A stretch of DNA of 34,339 bases, taken from positions 1 to 34,339 of the forward strand of contig CALFJE010000010.1 of the NCBI GenBank assembly GCA_937877545.1. The letters run 5' to 3'. Source of the stretch: an uncultured Selenomonadales bacterium. Lineage in GTDB: Bacteria > Bacillota > Negativicutes > Selenomonadales > Selenomonadaceae. The notes beneath the pieces were generated by a model. The model saw nothing but the letters and a program-made list of their open reading frames with translations, ran no database searches and was not told where the DNA came from. Position numbers and translations under genes: made by a program. Shown here in pieces: positions 1-7,158 of the stretch; within the stretch, counting starts at the first letter, position 1, and every line of letters begins with the position of its first letter.

Positions 1-28
1 ATATACACCCCAAATCCCTGTTTGTCAA
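1..28 (-). promoter_or_regulatory. Promoter at window edge, pointing out of the window
   Basis: On the minus strand TTGACA (28-23) is followed after 17 bases by TATAT (5-1), with the last -10 base beyond the edge. It probably drives a minus-strand gene just outside the window. It lies about 65 bases past the stop of the GT9 gene, with no clear terminator between. Confidence 0.45.
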
Positions 29-92
29 TACCCCAAACAAAATTTTTTTCAAAGCAACTTTCCCATTGTGACGCCCTTTCCTTAAACCACCC

Positions 93-1426
93 TTAAAAAA
101 TGTAGAGCGGCTCGTTGATTTTTGCGGCGATTCGCTCCTTAAGGAGGTGAAATCCGCGTAAAAGTGTCGTCGGCTCAATCTGCGCTATGCAATGCGGAAC
201 ATTCGCCAGGCAACCGGAAGAATCATAAAAGTTGAGGTTCTTACACTCCGTAAGCATGTGACGCGGTTGAACAACGACGCTCGGCACGCCGTAGGGACAA
301 AAAACACGCGGGGCGTCGGTATGGCGAATCGGCAAATCGGCGGCGAAACAATTCGGCGTAAGTACGGGACAGCCCACGGCAGCGGCAAGGTGAATCGTCC
401 CCGTGTCGTTGCCGATGTGCGTTTGGCAAAGGCTCAAGACCGCCGCGCTCTGCCGATAGCTGATTTTGTTCGTCAAGTCGATAACGTTGTTCGCGTAAAT
501 ATCGGGCGCGACGTTTCGGAGCATAGCCGCCGACTGCAAATCGGCTTGACCGCCGCCCAGAATTACAAAGGTTGCCGTCGGCTCCTCGTGAAGAATCAGC
601 TCAAGGAGGCGGGCGTACATTTCGGGCGGATAATGTTTCTTGCCGTTGGTGCCGCCCATGTTCAACGAATAAAGGTTACCCTCGGCTCTGCGCAACAGCG
701 ACACGGCGACAGCAACATCTGCGGGTGTATGCCAAACCTCGAGCTTGCGATTGGTAATAGGCAGGCGCGTAACGTGTTCAAGTATAGAAAAGAATCTGTC
801 CGCCATGTTCGAGCCATACGGGATTTTAACGGCGAGGTCGGTCGCCAAACGCATGAGAATTGCCGTTAAGTCGGTCGGTTCGACGGCTTGCCAATGTTCG
901 TGCTTAAGTGCCGTCACGCGGATTTTTGCTCCGCTCATGTACATAAGCAAAAACGTCTTGGGATGAAGAGCCAATGCAAAGCAGATATCGAAACGTTGTT
1001 CGAGCAAGCGGGCGGCGGTTTGCAAGTTCAATTCATAAAATTCGGGGAGGCTAAGCGGCAAGACGCCTTGGGGGTCGGTAATAATCTCGTCGACGTAGGG
1101 GCAAGTCTCCGCGAGATTAAACGACGCCGCACGGACGAGCAAGGTTATACGGGCATCCAGATAAAGGCGACGAATTTCACGAATGACGCCCGTGCTCAAT
1201 ATGAAGTCGCCGACGCCTGTCTCTGTCAAAATAAGTATATTGCCCCCCCCGATTTGTCATGATTGTTATAGTTTGTCTCTGTGCGATAGCCCGCCGCCGC
1301 GAATTTGGGCTCCATGAAGGCTAGGAGCTCGTGGGGGTTGAAGGTTTTAGTTTGGAGAATATGGTCGCGGAATTGAGCAAAGCCATTGATGACAAGCGCG
1401 ATATTTTCGTCGTTCGGTGAGTTCAT
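93..1426 (-). CDS. GT9-family glycosyltransferase (heptosyltransferase-like), frame broken at a C8/G8 tract
   Basis: This is a glycosyltransferase family 9 (ADP-heptose:LPS heptosyltransferase-like) protein, expected to add a sugar to a surface glycan from the cytoplasmic face. The N-terminal strand-turn motif ILILTETGVGDFILSTG and the C-terminal motif IGNDTGTIHLAAAVGCPVL are typical of the family. The long frame (93-1229) opens only with an internal TTG. The proper N-terminus is in another frame: ATG at 1426 behind a GGGAGGG site gives MNSPNDENIALVINGF and runs to HDKSGG at the tract. Eight G (minus strand, 1250-1243) throw the frame; six or nine would read DKSGG(G)NILILTETGVGDF without a break. 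I treat both parts as one gene that is off, or misread, in this copy. The family call is firm; the donor and acceptor are unknown. Confidence 0.8.
1226..1426 (-). CDS. N-terminal reading frame of the GT9 gene, ended early by the frameshift
   Basis: As sequenced, translation from ATG 1426 gives about 66 residues ending HDKSGGAIYLF and a stop. The segment is a helical N-terminal extension (FAQFRDHILQTKTFNPHELL) and matches no complete small protein I know. The GT9 core begins immediately after its SGG in the next frame, so it is best seen as the first part of the glycosyltransferase at 93-1426 rather than a separate gene. Confidence 0.6.
   Translation of the reverse strand: MNSPNDENIALVINGFAQFRDHILQTKTFNPHELLAFMEPKFAAAGYRTETNYNNHDKSGGAIYLF
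1243..1250 (-). repeat. C8 (G8 on coding strand) homopolymer inside the GT9 gene
   Basis: Eight C on the plus strand, flanked by TG and GATTTG. It lies between the codons for HDKS and NILIL. With eight G the two halves of the GT9 gene are out of phase; six or nine restore one frame. Confidence 0.9.
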
Positions 1427-1456
1427 GATTATCCCTCCCAAAGATTGATTGCGACG

Positions 1457-1487
1457 AGTATATCACAAAAAAATTTTTTCGTGTCAA
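1457..1487 (-). promoter_or_regulatory. Possible promoter of the GT9 gene
   Basis: On the minus strand TTGACA (1487-1482) and TATACT (1462-1457) are separated by a long 19-base spacer made mostly of an A6/T7 run. The -10 ends 30 bases before the ATG at 1426. Both hexamers are good but the spacing is not ideal. Confidence 0.4.
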
Positions 1488-1582
1488 GCAGGAGTTTTCG
1501 ACATTTGCGGCGAACGACCCCTTGGGGTTTTGGGGGCGGTTGGTTAAAGCCGGTCAGCCCCTCCCCTCCGGGAGGAAGTTGG

Positions 1583-2206
1583 ATGAATTACAGAGAGTTA
1601 TGGTTCAGCAATAATGAATCAGATCACGGTTGGTACACTTGTGCGAAGTGCGGGAAAAAGATTCGGAAGGCGGATGCCGACATTGATCACATTGTTCCGC
1701 AGAAGCACGGTGGTGAAGATAAGCTGTATAATTTGCAGTGCTTGTGTAAGCATTGCAACAGATCAAAGCAGGCAAGTATGGAAGACACCTTGCCCGACCT
1801 TGCAAAGACAAATGGTAAGCGTCTGGTTAAAGCCGTTAAGAAGAATGCGCGGTTCGTCAAGTTGAAAGTCGTCGAAGGCGTGAAGTCCGTCGCTAAGAAA
1901 GACACCGCTAAGAAGGACACCGCTAAGAAGGACACCGCTAAGAAAGACACCGCTAAGAAGGACACCGCTAAGAAAGACACCGCTAAGAAAGACACCGTTA
2001 AGAAAGACTCCGTCAAGAAAGACACCGCTAAGAAAGACACCGCTAAGAAGGACACCGCTAAGAAAGACACCGTCAAGAAAGACACCGCTAAGAAGGACAC
2101 CGCTAAGAAAGACACCGTTAAGAAAGACACCGTTAAGAAAGACACCGTTAAGAAAGACACCGCTAAGAAGGACTCCGCTAAGAAAAGCACGAACAAGAAA
2201 AAATGA
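1583..2206 (+). CDS. HNH endonuclease with long KKDTA-repeat tail
   Basis: The 207-residue protein has an HNH nuclease domain in residues about 1-80: a CAKC pair, DIDHIVPQKHGG with the metal-binding His, NLQCLC and CKHCNRSKQ (two CxxC knuckles plus the central D-H and N). The rest is a basic linker and about 20 copies of the pentapeptide (A/V)KKD(T/S) ending in NKKK, a highly charged tail like those of histone H1-like and AlgP-like DNA-binding proteins. The ATG at 1583 follows GGGAGGAAG with good spacing; the open frame extends upstream without a better start. The domain would nick or cut DNA and the tail probably binds nucleic acid. Biological role unknown; no methylase or phage gene is adjacent. 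Confidence 0.8.
   Translation: MNYRELWFSNNESDHGWYTCAKCGKKIRKADADIDHIVPQKHGGEDKLYNLQCLCKHCNRSKQASMEDTLPDLAKTNGKRLVKAVKKNARFVKLKVVEGVKSVAKKDTAKKDTAKKDTAKKDTAKKDTAKKDTAKKDTVKKDSVKKDTAKKDTAKKDTAKKDTVKKDTAKKDTAKKDTVKKDTVKKDTVKKDTAKKDSAKKSTNKKK
1892..2191 (+). repeat. 15-bp in-frame tandem repeat, 20 units
   Basis: Twenty near-identical 15-bp units of the form GCTAAGAA(A/G)GACACC code for AKKDT, with variants VKKDT, VKKDS, AKKDS and AKKST. Because 15 is a multiple of three, copy-number change would lengthen or shorten the HNH protein tail without a frameshift. Variants GTTAAG, GTCAAG and TCC are scattered, so part of the array is not freshly amplified. Confidence 0.95.
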
Positions 2207-2237
2207 GAGCGAGCATCAGAAATGCCCGCTCTTTTTT
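2207..2237 (+). terminator. Terminator between convergent genes
   Basis: GAGCGAGCAT, loop CAGAA, ATGCCCGCTC (one mismatch), then T6. It begins directly after the HNH stop codon and ends 10 bases from the stop of the convergent metalloprotease. On the minus strand the hairpin is followed by CATTTTTT, so it can serve both genes. Confidence 0.8.
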
Positions 2238-2247
2238 GTCGCGCAGA

Positions 2248-4281
2248 TCAGACAGCCGTCCACGACTTTGCAGTGCGATTGTAGCGAATAGCCGAGCCGT
2301 CAGCGAAAGCAACAGCCGTGTTCGATTGCCCGACGACCGTCAAGACATCGGAGCCGACACCTATCAACATGCCGCTGTCCGTCTCTTGCAACAAAGTTAA
2401 ATCACTCAAAGTCACGTTGTAAAGATTGATGAGGTCGTCGTCGCCGACGTTGCAGAAAGTATCATTGCCGACGCCCGCGCCGAAGCAGAACACGTCCGCG
2501 CCCGCGCCGCCATAAATCACATCGTCGCCGAAACCGCCCCATAACACGGAATTGTTGCCGCCGCTGATAATCACGTTGTTAAGCGCGTCGCCGATAAGAA
2601 TGTTCGCGCCGCCCGACGTGCCGGCGTCAATGACCTCAATGCCCGAATAAAGCCCGTTGCCGAGATTTATGCCGACACCCGCCGTCAAGACGTGGAGCGC
2701 GTCAAGATTGGCTCCGCCGAGGTAAACCATACTGTCGCCGTCGTAAATGAAATCGTTAATGGTGTTAGTGTTGCCGATTTTGGCGTAAGCGGGCGTGAAG
2801 CCGTCGACCGAGTACTTGATAACGGCGTTGATGTTCGCGTCGTCGACAGCAGCAGTGAAAGTTCCGCCGTCGGGCATTAACGCCGCCAATATATTTCCGT
2901 CACGCAGGAAGCCGTTCGCGCCGCCGATAAAGCTCAGCATGTCGCCCGCAGCCCCCGTTTGGACGTTCAAAGCCACATCGTTGCCGCCGCTCAAGTACCA
3001 GAAATTATCCTGCCCCGCGCCACCGACTAACGTATCGTCACCCGCCACGCCGCCCCAAAGCGTCGAGCCGGCATTGCCCGCGATTATATAATTGTTGTTC
3101 GCGTTGCCGCCCAGGAAGTGCGAATCGGTCATAGCCGAGGCGTCAAGAATAATCGCCGCCGCATTGCCGTAGGGACTCGTCGCGCCCGTGAACGGATTGA
3201 CGCCGCCTAACCAAACGTCCTCGCCCGTCGCGCCGGTAATTTTCATTGTCACGCCGTTAAAGGTCACTGTCGCCGTCGGAGTAATCTGCGCGGAGGTCAC
3301 GGAGGTCACGGTCGGAACCTGCGCGGAATCGGTATCAATCGTGTCGGTCGTAGAAATGCTTACGGCAGGGTCGCGCCCTTCAGCCGCCTGCTTAGCCAAA
3401 TAGCGCAAAGCGATATAGCCCGCCGCATAAGAGTTGACGCCGGTGCCGGACATCGCGCTTTTTAAAGCCGCCGCATTGTTCGCAAGAGTGTTTATCTGCG
3501 AATAGCGTTTATCGTCGATACCGTGAACAAGCTCCGCCGAGCCTTCCTTGAAGCTTACGGGCAAGTGGCTGTACCAATCGACGTTCGCGCTCATGACGGC
3601 GTGAACCAACTCGTGAGCTATCGTCCTGTCGAGGGTGGTGAGAGCCGCGCTTGAGCCGACGCCGTTTGGGTTGCCGGTGTCGATACCTTCGTAATACTGC
3701 ATGTTGATATGGAGTTGGAGAGCCGTCGACTTTTGCCCGCTGCTGTAGAACGACGACGCCATCTTGCCGTCGGCGGTGTTGTAAAAGGAAACGTCGAGCG
3801 TCTTGACGGTGGTACCCGCCTCATTGAAGTTGAAGCCGAACGACGAATCAATCAGCGCGAGACTTTCCTTAATCCACCAGGTGTAGAGTGCGCCGACAAT
3901 CCATTGAGCACTTGTGCTTAAGCGGCTTTGGTCGGGGACGTTGACGGTCAAGCCGTTAATGCTGAAGCTCGTCGAGGCGGGATAAGTCCACGCGCCGCTT
4001 TCGGGGACAATATTATCTGCAGTCTTTGTAGTGGAGCCGCCCGCGTCCGAGCCGCTAATCGCGCCGGTGTCCTCATTGCCGAGGATAATCTCGCAACAAT
4101 TCTGCAGGAACGTTGCACCGCCGCCCGACGCCGCGCAATCGCCCGCCATGGTATCAATCAGCTCCGACCAGCTTTTGAAGTTGGAAACAGCGGCAACCGC
4201 TTGGTCTAAGGCGGCAGTCCCGCTTAGCGTCGTATTGTCGAGCGCATTCATGAAGTCTTTTATCACAGTTTGAGCTGACAT
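2248..4281 (-). CDS. Secreted RTX-type zinc metalloprotease
   Basis: A protein of 677 residues with two parts. The first half carries a zinc-protease signature, AHELVHAVM (HExxH near residue 223), followed about 20 residues later by KEGSAELVHG, whose glutamate fits a gluzincin third ligand. The second half has glycine/aspartate-rich RTX-like calcium-binding repeats, for example GGVAGDDTLVGGAGQD (near 410) and GGFGDDVIYGGAGADVF (near 585). There is no Sec signal peptide or membrane segment. Together with the RTX repeats this suggests type I secretion through the outer membrane, though no transporter genes lie here. I chose ATG 4281 (MSAQTV) because AAGGAGG is eight bases upstream; an ATG six bases earlier is too close to that site. 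The substrate is unknown; surface or host proteins are likely (inference). Confidence 0.75.
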   Translation of the reverse strand: MSAQTVIKDFMNALDNTTLSGTAALDQAVAAVSNFKSWSELIDTMAGDCAASGGGATFLQNCCEIILGNEDTGAISGSDAGGSTTKTADNIVPESGAWTYPASTSFSINGLTVNVPDQSRLSTSAQWIVGALYTWWIKESLALIDSSFGFNFNEAGTTVKTLDVSFYNTADGKMASSFYSSGQKSTALQLHINMQYYEGIDTGNPNGVGSSAALTTLDRTIAHELVHAVMSANVDWYSHLPVSFKEGSAELVHGIDDKRYSQINTLANNAAALKSAMSGTGVNSYAAGYIALRYLAKQAAEGRDPAVSISTTDTIDTDSAQVPTVTSVTSAQITPTATVTFNGVTMKITGATGEDVWLGGVNPFTGATSPYGNAAAIILDASAMTDSHFLGGNANNNYIIAGNAGSTLWGGVAGDDTLVGGAGQDNFWYLSGGNDVALNVQTGAAGDMLSFIGGANGFLRDGNILAALMPDGGTFTAAVDDANINAVIKYSVDGFTPAYAKIGNTNTINDFIYDGDSMVYLGGANLDALHVLTAGVGINLGNGLYSGIEVIDAGTSGGANILIGDALNNVIISGGNNSVLWGGFGDDVIYGGAGADVFCFGAGVGNDTFCNVGDDDLINLYNVTLSDLTLLQETDSGMLIGVGSDVLTVVGQSNTAVAFADGSAIRYNRTAKSWTAV

Positions 4282-4303
4282 GTTCATAACCTCCTTGAGA
4301 ATC

Positions 4304-4332
4304 TTTATAACACAATCGCCGCGCAGATTCAA
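4304..4332 (-). promoter_or_regulatory. Promoter of the RTX metalloprotease
   Basis: On the minus strand TTGAAT (4332-4327), 17 bases, TATAAA (4309-4304), 22 bases before the start codon. The -35 overlaps one copy of the CCGCGCAGATT 11-mer (4319-4329). Confidence 0.6.
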
Positions 4333-4368
4333 TCAAGCACCATGCAATAACAAATTATCGTTTGGTAA

Positions 4369-4396
4369 TTGACAAAAAAAAAAAAACAATTACAAT
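4369..4396 (+). promoter_or_regulatory. Promoter of the acyl-sugar / glycosyltransferase operon
   Basis: TTGACA (4369-4374), a 16-base spacer that is almost all A, and TACAAT (4391-4396). The -10 lies inside the left arm of a 10-bp inverted repeat (4388-4421). This is the only strong promoter I see before the genes from 4447 to 13200. Confidence 0.7.
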
Positions 4397-4428
4397 GTTT
4401 CCTTGGTGAGGCATTGTAATTATTTTTT
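4388..4428 (+). terminator. Inverted repeat with T-run overlapping the promoter (operator or bidirectional terminator)
   Basis: Perfect 10-bp arms AATTACAATG (4388-4397) and CATTGTAATT (4412-4421) with a 14-base loop, then ATTTTTTT. On the other strand the hairpin is followed by a long T-run. Transcripts from the 4369 promoter should begin inside the loop, so this RNA could not form the hairpin. That leaves a DNA operator, or a terminator of read-through, as possible roles. Confidence 0.6.
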
Positions 4429-4446
4429 TATGTAGGAGAGGCGAGC

Positions 4447-6003
4447 ATGGGCAAAAAGAAGGTTTATATTTTTATCACGTGGACTGTTTTTGAAATCGGC
4501 GGGACGCAAATGTACACCGCTGGCAAGTCAGATTATCTGCAAAAGCACGGCTGGAAAGTTCATTGCTTTTTTTTGGGAGCGCGTGAGGGCAAATCGCCTA
4601 TTCCGTCTTTAACGCAGTATGTTCGGACAGGGGGCGGAATGTACTTTTTGGGAATGCCGCCTTACAAGCTGAAAAAGCACGAGCAAGAGCATTGTTTGAA
4701 TTTAATGGTGCAACGACTTGAATTTGTTCCCTTCCAAGAATACGACATAATAATCGAATCACATTCGGATATTTTTGGCTATTGGGCGGAGCTTCTTGCC
4801 GCAAAAATAGGGGCGCGACACTTTTTTGTTTGTTGCAATGAAGTTTATCGTTCGACGCCTATGGTGCCGGGCAAAACATACGTTGACAATCTTAATTATT
4901 TCTATTTCAAGTGGAAACGCAATGAACTTATCGGTGCCGAAAAAGCCTTGCAGAAACTGTTCAACGGCTACAAAAACGTCACCGCGCCCTTGGTCAAAAT
5001 TCCGCCGACCATTCGCGAAATGGACGCCGTTCAAGATGTCGCCTTCCCGATTGAACGGATTCAACGGCTCGATTGGAATATCTGTCACGTGGGCAGGGCG
5101 GCGAAAGACTACGTTCCCGCCGTCATTGAGGGCGTAGGTGCATTGGCAAAGCGTCATCCCGATAAACGAATCAATTTTATACTGGTTGGCAATGCCGCCT
5201 CAAGGCGTGCTCTGCTGGAGCAAACCTTCCGCGCTCTGCCCAATGTTTTGGTTACTGCCCTCGGCGACATGGTGCCGATACCGCGAATCTTATTCACTAA
5301 GGTTGATGTGGTGTGCGCAATCAGCCAATCTGCGCGGTTTACGGCTAACGAGGGCGTGCTGACAATTTTGGGCAGTGCAAGCGACCCCAAGCGGACGCCC
5401 GGCGTCCTCGGCTACGACACGGAGCAGCAGGTCTACGGCGAAGGTACCTTTTCCTACGTTGAGGCTTTGGAAAATGTTTTGCTCAAAAAGCTCTACGCCG
5501 GCAAGCAATACAGTTTGCCCAAGCTCAAGCCCGCCGCCGAGTACTACGACAATTTTTGGACGATAGTTAAAAATGCGTCGCCCGTCAAGGAGTATTACAC
5601 TGCGCGGCTCACTCAGGAACGAATCCGTAATTGGGCGGCGATTTTCCCATTCGGCAGCATAGCTCGCGGTTCCCGAATCATTCTCTTCGGCGCGACCGAG
5701 ATCGCCAAGGATTATCGGCGGCAAATCGAAAGTCAGCAAAATGCTCCCGCCGAGTTCGGCAAGGAATATGTAAAGCTCCTAATGCCGCGTCCGTATTGCC
5801 AAGTTGTCGCGACTGTAGACGAACACCCCGACGAATTTGATAACGAAGTTGTCGGCGCGGAAAGACTTAAGGCGCGGGATTATGACGCCATAATTATCTG
5901 CACATACCCCGCGCAGGCTCAAGCCGCCGCCAATAAGATTCGTCAAATCGTCCCCGATATGGCTAACAGAATCGTCTTCAATCTTCAGACCGTGCAGACT
6001 TAA
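4447..6003 (+). CDS. Glycosyltransferase (GT4-like) with C-terminal Rossmann-type domain
   Basis: The 518-residue protein starts like a GT-B fold glycosyltransferase: YIFITWTVFEIGGTQMYT with the glycine-rich donor-side loop, then a linker, then NICHVGRAAKDYVPAVIEG and INFILVGNAASR, which resemble the second GT4 Rossmann half. From about residue 400 a further nucleotide-binding-like unit follows (GSRIILFGATEIAKDY... VVATVDEHPDEF... YDAIIICTYP), as in polysaccharide-locus proteins that combine transfer and sugar-modification domains. ATG 4447 follows TAGGAGAGG. It is the first gene of the operon, 13 bases before the aminotransferase. It is expected to act on a surface glycan in the cytoplasm; donor and acceptor cannot be read from the sequence. 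Confidence 0.65.
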   Translation: MGKKKVYIFITWTVFEIGGTQMYTAGKSDYLQKHGWKVHCFFLGAREGKSPIPSLTQYVRTGGGMYFLGMPPYKLKKHEQEHCLNLMVQRLEFVPFQEYDIIIESHSDIFGYWAELLAAKIGARHFFVCCNEVYRSTPMVPGKTYVDNLNYFYFKWKRNELIGAEKALQKLFNGYKNVTAPLVKIPPTIREMDAVQDVAFPIERIQRLDWNICHVGRAAKDYVPAVIEGVGALAKRHPDKRINFILVGNAASRRALLEQTFRALPNVLVTALGDMVPIPRILFTKVDVVCAISQSARFTANEGVLTILGSASDPKRTPGVLGYDTEQQVYGEGTFSYVEALENVLLKKLYAGKQYSLPKLKPAAEYYDNFWTIVKNASPVKEYYTARLTQERIRNWAAIFPFGSIARGSRIILFGATEIAKDYRRQIESQQNAPAEFGKEYVKLLMPRPYCQVVATVDEHPDEFDNEVVGAERLKARDYDAIIICTYPAQAQAAANKIRQIVPDMANRIVFNLQTVQT

Positions 6004-6016
6004 GGGGGCTTCGTAA

Positions 6017-7144
6017 GTGATTCCATTCAACGTTCCTCCGTTCGTCGGCGACGAGCTTAAATATATCGAGCAGGCGATTAACCTGCACAAAATCAGCGGC
6101 GACGGTACGTTTACCAAAAAATGTAACGCGTGGCTTGAAGAAAGATTCGCGGCGCAAAAAGTTTTGCTGACTACGAGCGGGACGAGTGCGCTTGATATGG
6201 CGATGTTGCTTTGCAAGTTCAAGGCGGGCGACGAGGTTATTCTGCCGAGCTACACGTTTTCCAGCACCGCGACCGCGATTCTGGTTGGCGGAGCGGTTCC
6301 CGTGTTCGTCGACATTCGACCCGATACCATGAACATTGACGAGACCAAAATCGAGGCGGCGATAACCGAACGCACGCGTGCGATTGTCGTCGTGCACTAT
6401 GCCGGCGTCGCTTGCGAGATGGACGCCATTATCGACATTGCCAAACGTCACAATCTTACGGTGATTGAGGACGCCGCGCAGGCTGTCATGAGCACGTACA
6501 AGGGGCGGGCTTGCGGCACGCTCGGCGATTTCGGTTGCTATTCTTTCCACGAGACGAAGAATTATTCAATGGGCGAGGGTGGCGCGTTGCTGATAAAAAA
6601 TCCCGCCTATAACGAGCGAGCCGAGATTCTGCGCGAGAAGGGTACCAATCGCTCCAAATTTTTCCGAGGGCAAATCGATAAGTACACGTGGGTCGACGTC
6701 GGCGACAGCTACTTACCGAGCGAGTTAAACGTTGCTTATCTTTGGGCGCAACTTCAGCGGGCGGAGGAAGTCAATCAAAATCGTTTGGCTACGTGGCAAT
6801 TTTATTATGACGCCTTTCAAGACTTGGCGAGCGCGGGCAAAATCGAATTGCCGAGTGTCCCGCCGCATTGTCGCCATAACGGGCACATGTTTTGGCTTAA
6901 GCTTAAGGATTTGGAGGAGCGCACGCGATTTATCGAGCACATGCGCGGCGAGGGAATCGGTTGCGTATTTCACTATGTCCCGTTGCACTCCGCACCGGCG
7001 GGCAAAAAGTATTGTCGTTTCTGCGGCGAAGACGTTTATACCACGCGTGAGAGCGAGCGGCTTGTCCGACTGCCCATGTATTACGGCATGACGCAACATG
7101 ACTCCGCGCAGGTTGTTGACGCCGCGAAAAAGTTCTTTCCATAA
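6017..7144 (+). CDS. wecE: dTDP-4-amino-4,6-dideoxygalactose transaminase (WecE/RffA type)
   Basis: A 375-residue DegT/DnrJ/EryC1/StrS aminotransferase that closely follows the WecE pattern across its whole length: IPFNVPPFVG, GDGTFTKKCNAWLE, KVLLTTSGTSALDMA, VDIRPDTMNIDET, VHYAGVACEMD, FHETKN, REKGTNRSKFFRGQIDKYTW and the end GEDVYTTRESERLVRLP. The PLP lysine is K181 in FHETKN. The enzyme moves an amino group from glutamate to C4 of a dTDP-4-keto-6-deoxy sugar, giving a 4-amino sugar nucleotide. The start is GTG 6017 with AAGGGGG upstream. No sugar-nucleotide 4,6-dehydratase is in the window, so the 4-keto substrate must be made elsewhere. The family call is firm; the exact sugar is inferred. 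Confidence 0.9.
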   Translation: MIPFNVPPFVGDELKYIEQAINLHKISGDGTFTKKCNAWLEERFAAQKVLLTTSGTSALDMAMLLCKFKAGDEVILPSYTFSSTATAILVGGAVPVFVDIRPDTMNIDETKIEAAITERTRAIVVVHYAGVACEMDAIIDIAKRHNLTVIEDAAQAVMSTYKGRACGTLGDFGCYSFHETKNYSMGEGGALLIKNPAYNERAEILREKGTNRSKFFRGQIDKYTWVDVGDSYLPSELNVAYLWAQLQRAEEVNQNRLATWQFYYDAFQDLASAGKIELPSVPPHCRHNGHMFWLKLKDLEERTRFIEHMRGEGIGCVFHYVPLHSAPAGKKYCRFCGEDVYTTRESERLVRLPMYYGMTQHDSAQVVDAAKKFFP

Positions 7145-7158
7145 GGAGGAGTTATAAA

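Noticed and set aside
1892..2191. Tandem array considered as a CRISPR
   Set aside because: Units of 15 bp are directly adjacent with no spacers and encode an in-frame peptide repeat.
2248..4281. Other open frames antisense to the metalloprotease
   Set aside because: They lack ribosome sites and domain features; the repeats and HExxH are in the annotated frame.
4374..4386. A13 run considered as a phase-variable tract
   Set aside because: It is promoter spacer sequence, not coding. A length change could alter promoter strength, but nothing here shows it.
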